A stretch of DNA of 64,000 nucleotides from a virus. The DNA lies in IMG/VR virus record IMGVR_UViG_3300042890_000947, positions 1-64,000 of that record; one strand, written 5' to 3'. Of the stretch, positions 15,501-24,396 are shown one piece after another. Every line of letters begins with the position of its first letter. Position 1 is the stretch's first letter. The notes beneath the pieces were generated by a model. The model saw only the letters and a list, made by a program, of their open reading frames with translations, had not been told where the DNA came from and searched no databases. A program made the position numbers and the translations under genes.

Positions 15501-18236
15501 CTTCAAGGTCGTCAAGGCATCCAAGGAGCTAACGGGTTCCAGGGTATCCAAGGTACTCAGGGTGCCAATGGTTTCCAAGGTATTCAGGGAACTCAAGGTG
15601 CTAACGGATTCCAAGGTATTCAAGGAACTCAAGGTATTCAAGGTCGTCAAGGCATTCAAGGTGCCAATGGATTCCAGGGTATTCAGGGAACAAGCAATCA
15701 AGGTATTCAAGGCATTCAAGGCATCCAAGGCTCAAATGGATTCCAAGGCACTCAAGGCATTCAAGGCGCTAACGGATTCCAAGGTATTCAAGGAACTCAA
15801 GGTATTCAAGGTCGTCAAGGCATTCAAGGTGCCAATGGATTCCAGGGACTTCAAGGCACTCAAGGCATTCAAGGAGCTAACGGGTTCCAAGGTATTCAGG
15901 GAACAAGCAATCAAGGTATTCAAGGTCGTCAAGGCATCCAAGGCGCTAACGGGTTCCAAGGTATTCAGGGAACAAGCAATCAAGGCATTCAAGGTATTCA
16001 GGGCATCCAGGGCGCTAATGGTATACAAGGTCTTCAAGGCGCTAACGGGTTCCAAGGTATTCAAGGAACTCAAGGTATTCAAGGTCGTCAAGGCATTCAA
16101 GGAGCTAACGGGTTCCAGGGTATTCAAGGAACAAGCAATCAAGGTATCCAAGGTATACAGGGTATTCAAGGCACTCTAGGTATACAAGGTCATCAAGGTA
16201 TACAGGGTATACAGGGTCGTCAGGGCATTCAAGGTACTCAGAGTATTCAGGGTATCCAAGGACCATCTGGTACTTCTCAAGGCATTCAAGGCATTCAGGG
16301 CGCTAATGGCATTCAAGGCATTCAAGGCACTTTAGGTATACAAGGCCATCAAGGTATTCAAGGTATACAGGGTCGTCAAGGCACTCAAGGTATCCAAGGA
16401 ACTCAAGGCGCTAATGGATTCCAGGGTATTCAGGGCACTCAAAGCACTCAGGGTATCCAAGGACCATCTGGCACTTCTCAAGGTATACAGGGTATACAGG
16501 GTCGTCAAGGTATTCAGGGCACTCAAGGCACTCTAGGTATACAAGGTCATCAGGGTATACAGGGTCGTCAAGGTATTCAGGGCACTCAAGGCATTCAAGG
16601 CATTCAAGGCACTCAAGGAACACAAGGACTACAAGGTCGTCAAGGTATTCAAGGCGCAAGTGTTCAAGGAGCATCCGGCACTTCTCAAGGTATACAGGGT
16701 ATTCAAGGTATCCAAGGACTAAGTATTCAAGGTCCCGCTGGCACTTCTCAAGGTATACAGGGTATTCAAGGTATTCAAGGTCTAAGTATTCAAGGATCAT
16801 CTGGCACTTCTCAAGGTATACAGGGTCTTCAAGGTATTCAGGGTATTCAAGGTCCTCAAAGCATTCAAGGTCTTCAGGGCGCATTTGGTACCCCTGGTTG
16901 GACTCCAATTATGACAGGCGGTGTTACACAAACCGGTCCATCAACATTTGTTAAAACTTCAGGTTTCGATAATGTATTTGATGGCCAAGTGTATTCTCAA
17001 CAAGGTTATGCTAGAGGAGTTTATGTTACAGCATCAGCATCGCAAGCCGATTCTGATGTAATTTTTGGACTTAACTCTGATCCGGCCGCAGATGCTGGTT
17101 TCGCAAGTACAGACTATGCTTGGTACCTTCTTGGTGATGGACCAGGTACAGACTATCAATGTGAAATTCGTGAAAGTGGAGTATATGTTAGTGCTCATGG
17201 CAGCCATATTGGTTCAACTTTCACGATCACATACGATGGCGCAAATATTCGTTATTTTAAAGATGGTTCACTTATAAGAACTGTTGCTAGAGCAATAGGT
17301 AGTGCGTTATATCTTGATAGCTCTTTCAGCAATGTAGGAGGCGGTCTTACCTCTCTTAACTTTGGTCCAATGGGCGAGGTTGGCGGGGCAACAACTATTA
17401 CAGCAACAAACGATACAACTACAACAACGCTTTATCCAGTTATGGTTGGTGCTGCGGGTAGTTCTGAGGTTCCTAAAGTTACAACAACAAAACTAAGTTT
17501 CAATGCTGCGACAGGATATGCGTATTCTAATTCATTCAATTGTGGAGACTGGTTCCGTTCAACCGGTGATACTGGTTGGTTTAGCTCAACTCACGGCGGC
17601 GGCATCTATATGAATAATAGTAGTCAAGTCAAAGTTTATAATAATAAAACGTTCTGGGCTGGTGCTTTTGGTGCTAGTACAGCAGGATCAAATGATTCTT
17701 CCGGACAAATTATGATAGAAAATGGTGGCGGTACCGGCGAAGCTGCCGCAGCCGTTCTCGCTTTTCATTGTTCTGGTCAATATGGCGCGAAACTACATCT
17801 TCGTCCTGATGGATATATGGGTATGGGTGGTTGGTCGGCATCTTCATGGAGATGGTATGTATATCTAGCAACTGGTGATATGACAGCGGCAGGTAATATT
17901 ACTGCGTATTCGGATATTCGTCTCAAAGAAAATATTACACCGCTTGAGAATTCTCTATATAAAATTAAGAAGCTCAACGGCGTTCGATTCACGTGGAAAG
18001 ACCTTCCAGATATAGTGGGTTCACCTGGAAAAGCAGACTTTGGTATACTCGCGCATGAAGTAGCATATGTTGCTCCTGAACTTATAAGTGATAGCGTACA
18101 TATATCTCCTGATGGAGATCCATATAAAACAGTTGCTTATGATAAACTTGTGCCCCTGCTTATTGAAGCTATTAAAGAAATGTCAAATAAGATTGATGAT
18201 CTTCAAGAACAAATAGAAGAACTTAGAAATAAATAA
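12540..18236 (+). CDS. giant collagen-like tail fibre with C-terminal S74 chaperone/protease
   Basis: 1898 residues from GTG 12540. Residues 1-57 are an attachment domain. From about 58 to 1450 the protein is almost uninterrupted Gly-X-Y triplets, mostly GIQ, GTQ, GLQ, GFQ and GAN, forming a predicted triple helix of roughly 460 triplets. A globular receptor-type domain follows (about 1455-1780). It ends with an intramolecular chaperone of the peptidase S74 family: SDIRLKEN, with the likely self-cleavage serine at about residue 1791, then LAHEVAYVAPEL and a coiled coil. S74 domains trimerise the fibre and then cut themselves off. Confidence 0.88.
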   Translation: MIEKFLSGRSYPADDGLYIIPLASLADLDPAAYVGKQVQTDDGIRWHSDGIIWRNSGGAQGIQGIQGIQGLQGDQGIQGVQGDLGFQGIQGPQGTTGTQGLQGTQGLQGDLGIQGTQGTQGLQGIQGLQGIQGETGTQGLQGIQGDLGIQGLQGIQGETGTQGIQGIQGDLGIQGIQGIQGANGFQGIQGTQGLQGLQGDLGIQGIQGIQGIQGETGTQGIQGIQGETGTQGIQGIQGIQGVNGFQGIQGTQGTQGIQGDLGIQGIQGIQGDLGIQGTQGIQGLQGLQGLQGTQGLQGANGIQGIQGIQGANGFQGIQGTQGLQGRQGIQGANGFQGIQGTQGANGIQGIQGTQGTQGIQGLQGANGFQGIQGTQGIQGTQGIQGANGIQGIQGTQGANGFQGIQGTQGIQGTQGIQGANGFQGIQGTQGIQGTQGANGIQGIQGTQGIQGANGIQGIQGTQGANGFQGIQGIQGIQGIQGANGFQGIQGTQGIQGRQGTQGIQGTQGANGFQGLQGTQGLQGANGFQGIQGANGFQGIQGTQGANGIQGIQGANGFQGIQGTQGFQGTQGTQGANGFQGIQGTQGIQGANGFQGIQGVQGLQGTQGIQGIQGANGFQGIQGTQGIQGRQGTQGIQGIQGANGFQGIQGTQGIQGRQGIQGIQGANGFQGIQGTQGIQGANGIQGIQGANGFQGIQGTQGANGIQGIQGANGFQGIQGTRGSQGIQGIQGADGLQGPKGEAIDGVNGVQGAQGIQGIQGLQGANGFQGIQGTQGANGTQGIQGANGFQGIQGTQGLQGRQGIQGANGFQGIQGANGFQGIQGVQGLQGRQGTQGANGFQGIQGTQGANGIQGTQGLQGANGFQGIQGTQGANGFQGIQGTQGANGFQGIQGTQGANGIQGTQGLQGANGFQGIQGVQGLQGRQGIQGSNGFQGIQGTQGLQGANGFQGIQGVQGLQGRQGIQGTQGANGTQGIQGANGFQGIQGVQGLQGRQGIQGANGFQGIQGTQGANGFQGIQGTQGANGFQGIQGTQGIQGRQGIQGANGFQGIQGTSNQGIQGIQGIQGSNGFQGTQGIQGANGFQGIQGTQGIQGRQGIQGANGFQGLQGTQGIQGANGFQGIQGTSNQGIQGRQGIQGANGFQGIQGTSNQGIQGIQGIQGANGIQGLQGANGFQGIQGTQGIQGRQGIQGANGFQGIQGTSNQGIQGIQGIQGTLGIQGHQGIQGIQGRQGIQGTQSIQGIQGPSGTSQGIQGIQGANGIQGIQGTLGIQGHQGIQGIQGRQGTQGIQGTQGANGFQGIQGTQSTQGIQGPSGTSQGIQGIQGRQGIQGTQGTLGIQGHQGIQGRQGIQGTQGIQGIQGTQGTQGLQGRQGIQGASVQGASGTSQGIQGIQGIQGLSIQGPAGTSQGIQGIQGIQGLSIQGSSGTSQGIQGLQGIQGIQGPQSIQGLQGAFGTPGWTPIMTGGVTQTGPSTFVKTSGFDNVFDGQVYSQQGYARGVYVTASASQADSDVIFGLNSDPAADAGFASTDYAWYLLGDGPGTDYQCEIRESGVYVSAHGSHIGSTFTITYDGANIRYFKDGSLIRTVARAIGSALYLDSSFSNVGGGLTSLNFGPMGEVGGATTITATNDTTTTTLYPVMVGAAGSSEVPKVTTTKLSFNAATGYAYSNSFNCGDWFRSTGDTGWFSSTHGGGIYMNNSSQVKVYNNKTFWAGAFGASTAGSNDSSGQIMIENGGGTGEAAAAVLAFHCSGQYGAKLHLRPDGYMGMGGWSASSWRWYVYLATGDMTAAGNITAYSDIRLKENITPLENSLYKIKKLNGVRFTWKDLPDIVGSPGKADFGILAHEVAYVAPELISDSVHISPDGDPYKTVAYDKLVPLLIEAIKEMSNKIDDLQEQIEELRNK
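12712..16890 (+). repeat. collagen-like coding repeat region
   Basis: About 4.2 kb of degenerate 9-bp units (GGNATTCAA and variants) coding Gly-X-Gln triplets, with longer repeated blocks coding NGFQGIQGTQG. Long near-identical copies recur, for example around 14380-14480 and 15100-15250. The region can expand or contract by recombination. It also creates spurious long ORFs in the other frames and on the other strand. Confidence 0.9.
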
Positions 18237-18270
18237 CAACTGTCAACGTTTTCATTGAGGAAAAAAATAA

Positions 18271-18570
18271 ATGGCAACTTTTACTATTGAATTTTCTGTA
18301 GCAGATGAACATATGGATAGAATTAGAGCAGCTTTAAGAAAGCACTTTGGTCCTGCCTTTGAAACTATAACAGAAGAAGTAGCAAATCCGTTAACTGGCG
18401 AACTTGAGACGCGACAGATACCAACAACTAGGGAACTTACTCCTGAAGAGTTGCTTGCAAAAGTTCGCCAAATGTCTATCGATAATATTAAAACTATTGT
18501 AATGAATTATGAAGCAAATGAAGCAATTGCTATTGCTAGAGCTTCAGTTAATGCTGTTATTGTTGAATAG
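18271..18570 (+). CDS. hypothetical protein downstream of the fibre
   Basis: 99 residues, helical N- and C-terminal parts (DRIRAALRKHFG, EELLAKVRQMS). Its position between two fibre genes suggests a fibre-assembly or structural role, but I recognise no family. ATG 18271 follows a GAGG at 18256-18259. Confidence 0.6.
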   Translation: MATFTIEFSVADEHMDRIRAALRKHFGPAFETITEEVANPLTGELETRQIPTTRELTPEELLAKVRQMSIDNIKTIVMNYEANEAIAIARASVNAVIVE

Positions 18571-18592
18571 ATTAAGCGTAAGTTGTAAATAA

Positions 18593-19696
18593 ATGGTACT
18601 ACCAACATCACCTAATGCAATTAGCCTCAATAATGTAAACACCGAGTTTGGTCGAGCAAGTCAAACTCCAATTGCTATGAGTGATATTTACCTAAGAACA
18701 TTGTTTAGTGAATGGGTAAATCCTATTTCAATGTCAAGTGGTTGGGGTAAATCATGGCCTCCTGCTTATTCGACAGTATATACTACCGCCGGTCAATCAA
18801 CTCTTGTCGTACCAGCAGGAACATTGTTGGTTGGTATAAAAGCATGGGGTGGCGGAGGTGGTTCAGGAGGCAGAGGTTCTGGTTCTTTAAATGTATCAGG
18901 GCCTGGCGGCGCTGGTGGTTTTGTGTGGGGCATATGTGATGCGGTTGCCGGCGAAACTCTGTCCTTTAATGTTGGTGGTAAAGGAATTCGCGGAGACGCT
19001 GCCGGTGTATCACCATTTGCTGGTGAAGGCGGATCCGGCGGAGGCGCTTCATGGGTAAGAAATAACTCGCGGGCTGGCCAACCCTATATTTGTATTATTG
19101 CCGGCGGTGGCGGCGGTGGCGGCACTGGATCTGCTTCTAACGATAGTGGTGGTCCTGGCGGTGGTGGTAGCTCAAACGGTGTGGCCGGTCAGAATGCAGG
19201 AGCAACCGGTTCTTCGGCTGGAGGTTCTGCGGCATCTGGAGGAACTGCTGGTGCTGGAGGTAGTGGTACTGGAGGTAGTGGTCAAAGCGGCACTGGCGGC
19301 ACCGGCGGATTTTTGGCAGGTGGTATTGCCGCATATGCCAACAATACTGGTCCACTCGGCGGCGCAGGCGGCGGCGGTCGTGGCGGCCAGCGCGGCAATG
19401 AAGGCGGCGGCGGAGGTGGCGGCGGTTCCGGTTGGTACGGTGGAGGTGGCGGCGGTTGGTCTGCCAACCAAGGCGGTGGTGGCGGCGGTGGCGGCTCTAA
19501 TTATTTTGCAGGCTCATATCTCCTATACAGTCTTTCGGGTCAGACGGGCACAGTAGGCCAGACATCTTATACCTATCCAAATTTTGGTGGTCCAGACTGG
19601 AATAATTATGGTATAGGTGGTTATGGAAAAAACACAGTAGGATCAGGTATAGATGGCTTTAATGGAGCCATTGCTTTTCAATTCTACACAACCTGA
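18593..19696 (+). CDS. glycine-rich tail adhesin
   Basis: 367 residues. The N-terminus (LPTSPNAISLNNVNTEFG) is a phage tail-tip/fibre motif. From about 80, VPAGTLLVGIKAWGGGGGSGG starts a glycine-rich domain that fills most of the protein with poly-Gly stretches. Such glycine-rich sheets resemble the Gly-rich adhesins at T-even fibre tips (gp38 type) and the bacterial Gly-rich domain family. A receptor-binding role is likely. The gene is strikingly GC-rich compared with its neighbours because of Gly codons. It closes the virion block. Confidence 0.65.
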   Translation: MVLPTSPNAISLNNVNTEFGRASQTPIAMSDIYLRTLFSEWVNPISMSSGWGKSWPPAYSTVYTTAGQSTLVVPAGTLLVGIKAWGGGGGSGGRGSGSLNVSGPGGAGGFVWGICDAVAGETLSFNVGGKGIRGDAAGVSPFAGEGGSGGGASWVRNNSRAGQPYICIIAGGGGGGGTGSASNDSGGPGGGGSSNGVAGQNAGATGSSAGGSAASGGTAGAGGSGTGGSGQSGTGGTGGFLAGGIAAYANNTGPLGGAGGGGRGGQRGNEGGGGGGGGSGWYGGGGGGWSANQGGGGGGGGSNYFAGSYLLYSLSGQTGTVGQTSYTYPNFGGPDWNNYGIGGYGKNTVGSGIDGFNGAIAFQFYTT

Positions 19697-19720
19697 TAAG
19701 TCATATCTATCATAATTAGC

Positions 19721-19749
19721 TTGCATCTATAAAGTGTTTGCTATATAAT
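19721..19749 (+). promoter_or_regulatory. sigma70-like promoter for the glycan operon
   Basis: TTGCAT (19721-19726), 17 bp, TATAAT (19744-19749, perfect -10). It stands 30 bp before the ATG at 19779 and after the last fibre gene, so it probably starts the sugar/glycosyltransferase transcription unit. Confidence 0.65.
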
Positions 19750-19778
19750 AGTGTGAATTTTTATAATGAAGGTATATT

Positions 19779-20753
19779 ATGATCCACTTTGCGAAGTATG
19801 TTTTGAATAATGGCGGTATTGTCAAACCGCTTCTGTTAGATTCCTCACTTACAAATGGAACAGGTCTGTTTAATCCAAGCGTATATGTTGATGGCGATAA
19901 GATTTTAGTTAATGTTCGACACTGCCAATATACTCTATATCATTCCGAGCTAAATCGTTTTGAACATACTTGGGGTCCTCTAGTCTATCTCAATCCTGAA
20001 AATGATGTAAGTCTTACAACAACAAACTATCTCGGTGAGTTGAACGAAGACTTATCTTTTAAATACTGTCACAAAGTTGATACAAGCGCATTTGATATTA
20101 AACCTGTATGGGAATTTGTTGGATTAGAAGATGCTAGAATAGTTAGATGGAATGATAAGCTATATATTTCTGGTGTTAGAAGAGATGTGAAAACTAATGG
20201 TGAAGGTCGTATGGAACTTTCAGAGATAGAAATTTCTGAGAGTGGTGTCAAAGAGATTTCTCGATTCCGTATTCCTGCACCAAATGGTGATGGTTCTTAC
20301 TGTGAAAAGAACTGGATGCCTATAACAGATATGCCGTATCATTATTTGAAGTGGTGTAATCCAGTAGAAATCGTTAAAGCAGATCCTGAAGATAGGAGTT
20401 GCGTGACAAGTTTCTTAGGAAACAAAATATTCTTTGATAGAGATCAACGCGGCGGCGGTCAAGTTATTCCATTTGAAGACGGATATCTAGCACTCATCCA
20501 TGAAACAAATCTATATGTTAGTGCCCAAGGAAGAAAAGATGGAACATATCGTCATCGATTCATCTACTGGAGTAAGGACTGGGAACCAATACATAGATCG
20601 AAAGAGTTCTCGTTCATGGAAGCAAAGATAGAATTTGCCTGCGGGCTTGCTAAAAGAGATAATGATATCTTCATAACATTTGGCTTTCAAGATAATGTCG
20701 CATATGTATTAAAGACGGATGTGAATGTGATTAAGGAATTTATTTATGCTTGA
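19779..20753 (+). CDS. beta-propeller glycosidase/phosphorylase-like protein
   Basis: 324 residues. NPSVYVDGDKILVNVRH, WEFVGLEDARIVRWNDKLYISGVR and EKNWMPI follow the pattern of five-bladed propeller enzymes of the GH43/GH130 type, in which LEDARI and EKNW line the active site. The gene may therefore cleave or phosphorolyse a sugar linkage, or be a catalytically altered sugar-binding homologue. First gene after the 19721 promoter and coupled to a large glycosyltransferase. Confidence 0.6.
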   Translation: MIHFAKYVLNNGGIVKPLLLDSSLTNGTGLFNPSVYVDGDKILVNVRHCQYTLYHSELNRFEHTWGPLVYLNPENDVSLTTTNYLGELNEDLSFKYCHKVDTSAFDIKPVWEFVGLEDARIVRWNDKLYISGVRRDVKTNGEGRMELSEIEISESGVKEISRFRIPAPNGDGSYCEKNWMPITDMPYHYLKWCNPVEIVKADPEDRSCVTSFLGNKIFFDRDQRGGGQVIPFEDGYLALIHETNLYVSAQGRKDGTYRHRFIYWSKDWEPIHRSKEFSFMEAKIEFACGLAKRDNDIFITFGFQDNVAYVLKTDVNVIKEFIYA

Positions 20754-22908
20754 GTCTTTGCTTATTGAATATATTATGGATACCGAAAACCCAATTCTTA
20801 ACTACAAGATGGGTCTCGAATATGAAAAGATTGGACAGACTGCGGCTGCTGTATCGTATCTACTACGCGCGGCTGAAAGATCAAAAGACAATCTTCTATC
20901 ATATGAATGTTTGTTGAGAGTTGGTAGATGTTTTGAAAAACAGAAAAACAGAAACTATACTGTTAAGTCTATGTATCGAAATGCTATCGATCTTTGCCCT
21001 GATAGACCAGAGGCATATTATCTTCTAGCAAGAAATTATAATTCCGAACAGAACTATGCTGACTCTTTTCTAATGTGTAGTATGGCACAACGCAACTGTA
21101 AAGAAAACTCATATTCAGATATAGGATCAGACTATCCTGGTAGATGGGGATTATATTATCACGAAGCAATCGCATCATGGTGGTATGGTAAAAATGAAAG
21201 GTCTAGAAGACTATTCAAAAGATTGAAAAGATTATATTGGAATGACATGGATAATTCTCATAGAGAAGAGGTTGATAATTATATGAGCACTATTGAATCT
21301 AAACTTGGCCCAGAACAAATCAAAACTGTAGATTGTTTCACATTCTATGCACCAACGATGAAAGAAATTCTTCGACTGAGACTTAATATACTAAAAGACC
21401 ATGTTGATGAGTTTGTTATTTCCGAATGTAATAAGAGTCATAGTGGCGCGCCTATGGAATATCAACTTGAAAACGTTCTAAGAGAAATAGGATGTGATCA
21501 TCTCAATATTAGAATTATTAAGGTGGATATTCCAGAAACAGAAAATCTTGTTATAGAAGATATCGATAGAGTTAATGCTTCCTACAACATCGATAACATC
21601 AATACTCTAAAAGCAAAGGTTAGAGAGCGTATGGGCATTGATTCTCTTGTTTCTGTACTGGACAGTTATAACGACGATACGGTCTTTATCATTAGTGATG
21701 CTGATGAGATTATTAAGCCACAAGCAATAGAATTCATGTCTTCTATTGTTAAGCAAAATCAAAATTGTATCATAAGAATTCCAATGGTATTGCTTGAAGG
21801 TAGAGCTGACTATCGTGTTTACAATAGAGATTCGAATACACCCGCTGAATGGACTGGCGCTGTTATCACAACAAGACAGCATTTGAGAAGAGCCACTCCA
21901 GCACAAATGAGAACCAATGTAAATAATCCTTTCCCTATAAACTATGTAACACAAAACGATCAAATGATACAGGACTTGGGATGGCATTTTAGTTCTATGG
22001 GCGGCAGAGATGTTGTCAAGCACAAGTATAAGACCTTTGTTCACTATGATGATACTTTTACCACATCATCGGTAAACGGTAAAGTTGCTTCCGTAAAGAA
22101 AATGGATTACATCGACAATGTTCTTATCGAAGAAGGATCGATGGGAGTCAGTGCTGAAAAAAATAGAATCCTCAAAAAGTATCCTATTGAAGATTTGCCT
22201 TCTATAATTTTTGAATTACCTACAGTTAAAGAGTTTTTATTTCCAACTTATGAGCCGACATCAAAAAATCAAACGAAACATAAGATTGAAAGAATATATC
22301 CAGAATATGATGCGAAGTATGGCGAATGGGGATGGATTTCACTCGACAAGGCCGGATGTTTAATCGACTATGTAGATGAAATTTGTAGAGATGTTGACAA
22401 TCCTATCTGCGTTGAAATTGGAGTTTATGCGGGTAAGAGTATTTTGCCTGTTGCTTTGGAATTAAAGAGAAATTACAAAGGTCAAATCTATGCCATTGAT
22501 CCTTGGACAAATGAAGAAGCGACCAAAGGATATGAGGGTCCGCACTATGAATATTGGAGTCAAATCAATCTACAAGAAAAATTTCAATTGTTTAAGACGG
22601 TAATTAAGGAATTTGAATTAGACGAATATGTTGTAACACTCAAAGAAACAAGTGATAATGCTCCTGAACTAAAGAATATTAACTTGCTACATATCGATGG
22701 TCAGCATACCGATCAAGCTCTACGCGATGCGAAAAAGTATGCTGTGAATGTTGAACTGAATGGATACTGTATTGTCGATGATGTTGATTGGGGTCAAGTT
22801 GAAAATGTACCTAAGTTCTTAGAAAAGATAGGATTCGTGCCTATTCATTCGGTAGGCTCTACGGCAATCTTTAAGAAACTTTGTTACAGAACAGATGTGG
22901 AAATTTAA
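20746..22908 (+). CDS. TPR / GT17-like glycosyltransferase / SAM methyltransferase fusion
   Basis: 720 residues in three parts. Residues about 1-175 are TPR-like helical repeats (LNYKMGLEYEKIGQTAAAVS). Residues about 195-470 match the glycosyltransferase family 17 pattern (VDCFTFYAPTMKEILRLRL, EFVISECNKSHSG, FIISDADEIIKP, the last holding a DxD). Residues about 530-715 are a class I methyltransferase of the Methyltransf_24 type (VEIGVYAGKS, LLHIDGQHTDQALRDAKKY). The domains probably build and methylate one glycan on a scaffold. The stop precedes the next ATG by 2 nt. Confidence 0.7.
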   Translation: MLESLLIEYIMDTENPILNYKMGLEYEKIGQTAAAVSYLLRAAERSKDNLLSYECLLRVGRCFEKQKNRNYTVKSMYRNAIDLCPDRPEAYYLLARNYNSEQNYADSFLMCSMAQRNCKENSYSDIGSDYPGRWGLYYHEAIASWWYGKNERSRRLFKRLKRLYWNDMDNSHREEVDNYMSTIESKLGPEQIKTVDCFTFYAPTMKEILRLRLNILKDHVDEFVISECNKSHSGAPMEYQLENVLREIGCDHLNIRIIKVDIPETENLVIEDIDRVNASYNIDNINTLKAKVRERMGIDSLVSVLDSYNDDTVFIISDADEIIKPQAIEFMSSIVKQNQNCIIRIPMVLLEGRADYRVYNRDSNTPAEWTGAVITTRQHLRRATPAQMRTNVNNPFPINYVTQNDQMIQDLGWHFSSMGGRDVVKHKYKTFVHYDDTFTTSSVNGKVASVKKMDYIDNVLIEEGSMGVSAEKNRILKKYPIEDLPSIIFELPTVKEFLFPTYEPTSKNQTKHKIERIYPEYDAKYGEWGWISLDKAGCLIDYVDEICRDVDNPICVEIGVYAGKSILPVALELKRNYKGQIYAIDPWTNEEATKGYEGPHYEYWSQINLQEKFQLFKTVIKEFELDEYVVTLKETSDNAPELKNINLLHIDGQHTDQALRDAKKYAVNVELNGYCIVDDVDWGQVENVPKFLEKIGFVPIHSVGSTAIFKKLCYRTDVEI

Positions 22909-22910
22909 TT

Positions 22911-24383
22911 ATGAAGACAGTACTATTTTATCATATCTATTTGGACGATCTGGGTCATTGGTCATCAATTGTTAATGAACAGTTTTCCTGTGCTGTAGAT
23001 TCGGGTCTATTTGATGCTACAGATGAAATGTATATCACATGTGTCAGCAACAGTTATTGGAAAACAAAGTGGTTTAGTGTTCTAGCTAATTCTTATTTTA
23101 AGAAAGCGGTAATCGAGGAAGTACCAGATCCTTTTGTTTCAGATCAAGATATGTTGAACCACTATCCTGATTTTACAAAAAATCAAGGCAATCATGGCGG
23201 AAATAAAAATACTGAATCCTATACCCATAGTAAAATCTATAATATGGCTCAAAAAGAAGACATGAAGATTTTGTATTTTCATGCGCGTGGTATAACTTTC
23301 AGTTTGAGAGGACTGTATGAGGCAAGAGATAACAACAATGTTAAGTGGGCATATGATAATCAATATCAAAAGTCAACATATCTTTCTAGACAATTTTTAA
23401 ATTGGGGAGCAATTGAAAATTGGAAAACATTACATAAAGCTCTTGATACATATGATGTAGCCAGTTTCAATTACCAAACATATCTTATACCACATTTTGC
23501 TGGTAATACTTGGTGGGCAAAATCAAGCTATCTGAGAACTCTCGGTGATCCTTCAAATCTAAATTGGTGGAACAGTTTTCTAGATAATTTAGGAGATGTT
23601 AGATCGATAATAGGATCTAACAGATATAGAGATGAATTCTGGATCAATTCAAATCCAGAGGCCAAGTTGTATAACTTTGTTGATATAAAAGAGAACGAGA
23701 ATCCCCTTAAGAACATAGTTCATAGACCAGTGTATGAGAATAAGGCTCATCATCCTCTTCCAGAACCTGAAAAGCCTAAGCCCACTGAACAAGAATTAAT
23801 GTTCAATGTGAACAAAGGCATGAACAAGAGAGCCTTTATAGTAGACAACTTCTATTCAGATCCTCTTGCTATTCGGGCTTTCGCGCAGCAGCAAGAATAT
23901 GTCGAAGGTGGTTTTGGTCGTGGGTTTATAGGAAAAAGAACAGTTAAGCAGTTTCTTTTTCCTGAAGTCAAGAGATCATTCGAATCTATTTTAAATATGA
24001 AAATTACCAAGTGGGAAGACTATGGTATGAATGGTAGATTCCAACTCAATACCGCAGGAGAACCAGTAGTATATCACTGTGACTTCCAAAAATATGCTGC
24101 TATGATCTTTCTAACACCAGATGCTCCGCCATCGTGTGGAACATCTACTTTCATGCATAAAAAGAGTAGAGTTCATCATAACTCTAGTCCACGCATCAAT
24201 GAAGTTTTCTATGGTAGCAACCACCTTGATGGAACTCCATTTGAAAGAGTTGATAAGTTCGGAAACATATTCAATAGATTGGTCATCTTTGACGGCGGAT
24301 GCATCCATGCTGCCAGCGAATATTTTGGCATAACTATGGATGATGCTAGACTGTGGCATATGTTCTTCTTTGACGCAGAATAA
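22911..24383 (+). CDS. glycosyltransferase-like / 2OG-Fe(II) oxygenase-like fusion
   Basis: 490 residues from ATG 22911. Residues 1-290 resemble the protein encoded at 61680 (shared patterns: YHI(Y/F)L, W..IENWK, YD.AS, WW.KASY.R.L.DP), probably a glycosyltransferase. Residues about 305-490 look like an iron/2-oxoglutarate oxygenase: YHCDFQKYAAMIFLTPD gives an HxD, followed by HHNSSP and RLVIFDGGCIHAAS with the distal His. The second half may hydroxylate a sugar or peptide. Such fusions suggest tailoring of one glycan product. Confidence 0.6.
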   Translation: MKTVLFYHIYLDDLGHWSSIVNEQFSCAVDSGLFDATDEMYITCVSNSYWKTKWFSVLANSYFKKAVIEEVPDPFVSDQDMLNHYPDFTKNQGNHGGNKNTESYTHSKIYNMAQKEDMKILYFHARGITFSLRGLYEARDNNNVKWAYDNQYQKSTYLSRQFLNWGAIENWKTLHKALDTYDVASFNYQTYLIPHFAGNTWWAKSSYLRTLGDPSNLNWWNSFLDNLGDVRSIIGSNRYRDEFWINSNPEAKLYNFVDIKENENPLKNIVHRPVYENKAHHPLPEPEKPKPTEQELMFNVNKGMNKRAFIVDNFYSDPLAIRAFAQQQEYVEGGFGRGFIGKRTVKQFLFPEVKRSFESILNMKITKWEDYGMNGRFQLNTAGEPVVYHCDFQKYAAMIFLTPDAPPSCGTSTFMHKKSRVHHNSSPRINEVFYGSNHLDGTPFERVDKFGNIFNRLVIFDGGCIHAASEYFGITMDDARLWHMFFFDAE

Positions 24384-24396
24384 TTTTTTTAAACAC

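Noticed and set aside
12712-16890. CRISPR-like appearance of the repeat block
   Set aside because: Repeats are short, contiguous, in frame with one large ORF and have no unique spacers.
13140-16908. Long ORFs on the minus strand and in other + frames, up to 467 codons
   Set aside because: They are by-products of the 9-bp collagen repeat: low-complexity translations (for example LNTLNAL or FKALKV repeats) without ribosome sites.
19137-19556. Overlapping ORFs in the glycine-rich gene
   Set aside because: Poly-Gly coding DNA leaves other frames free of stops; no starts with ribosome sites.
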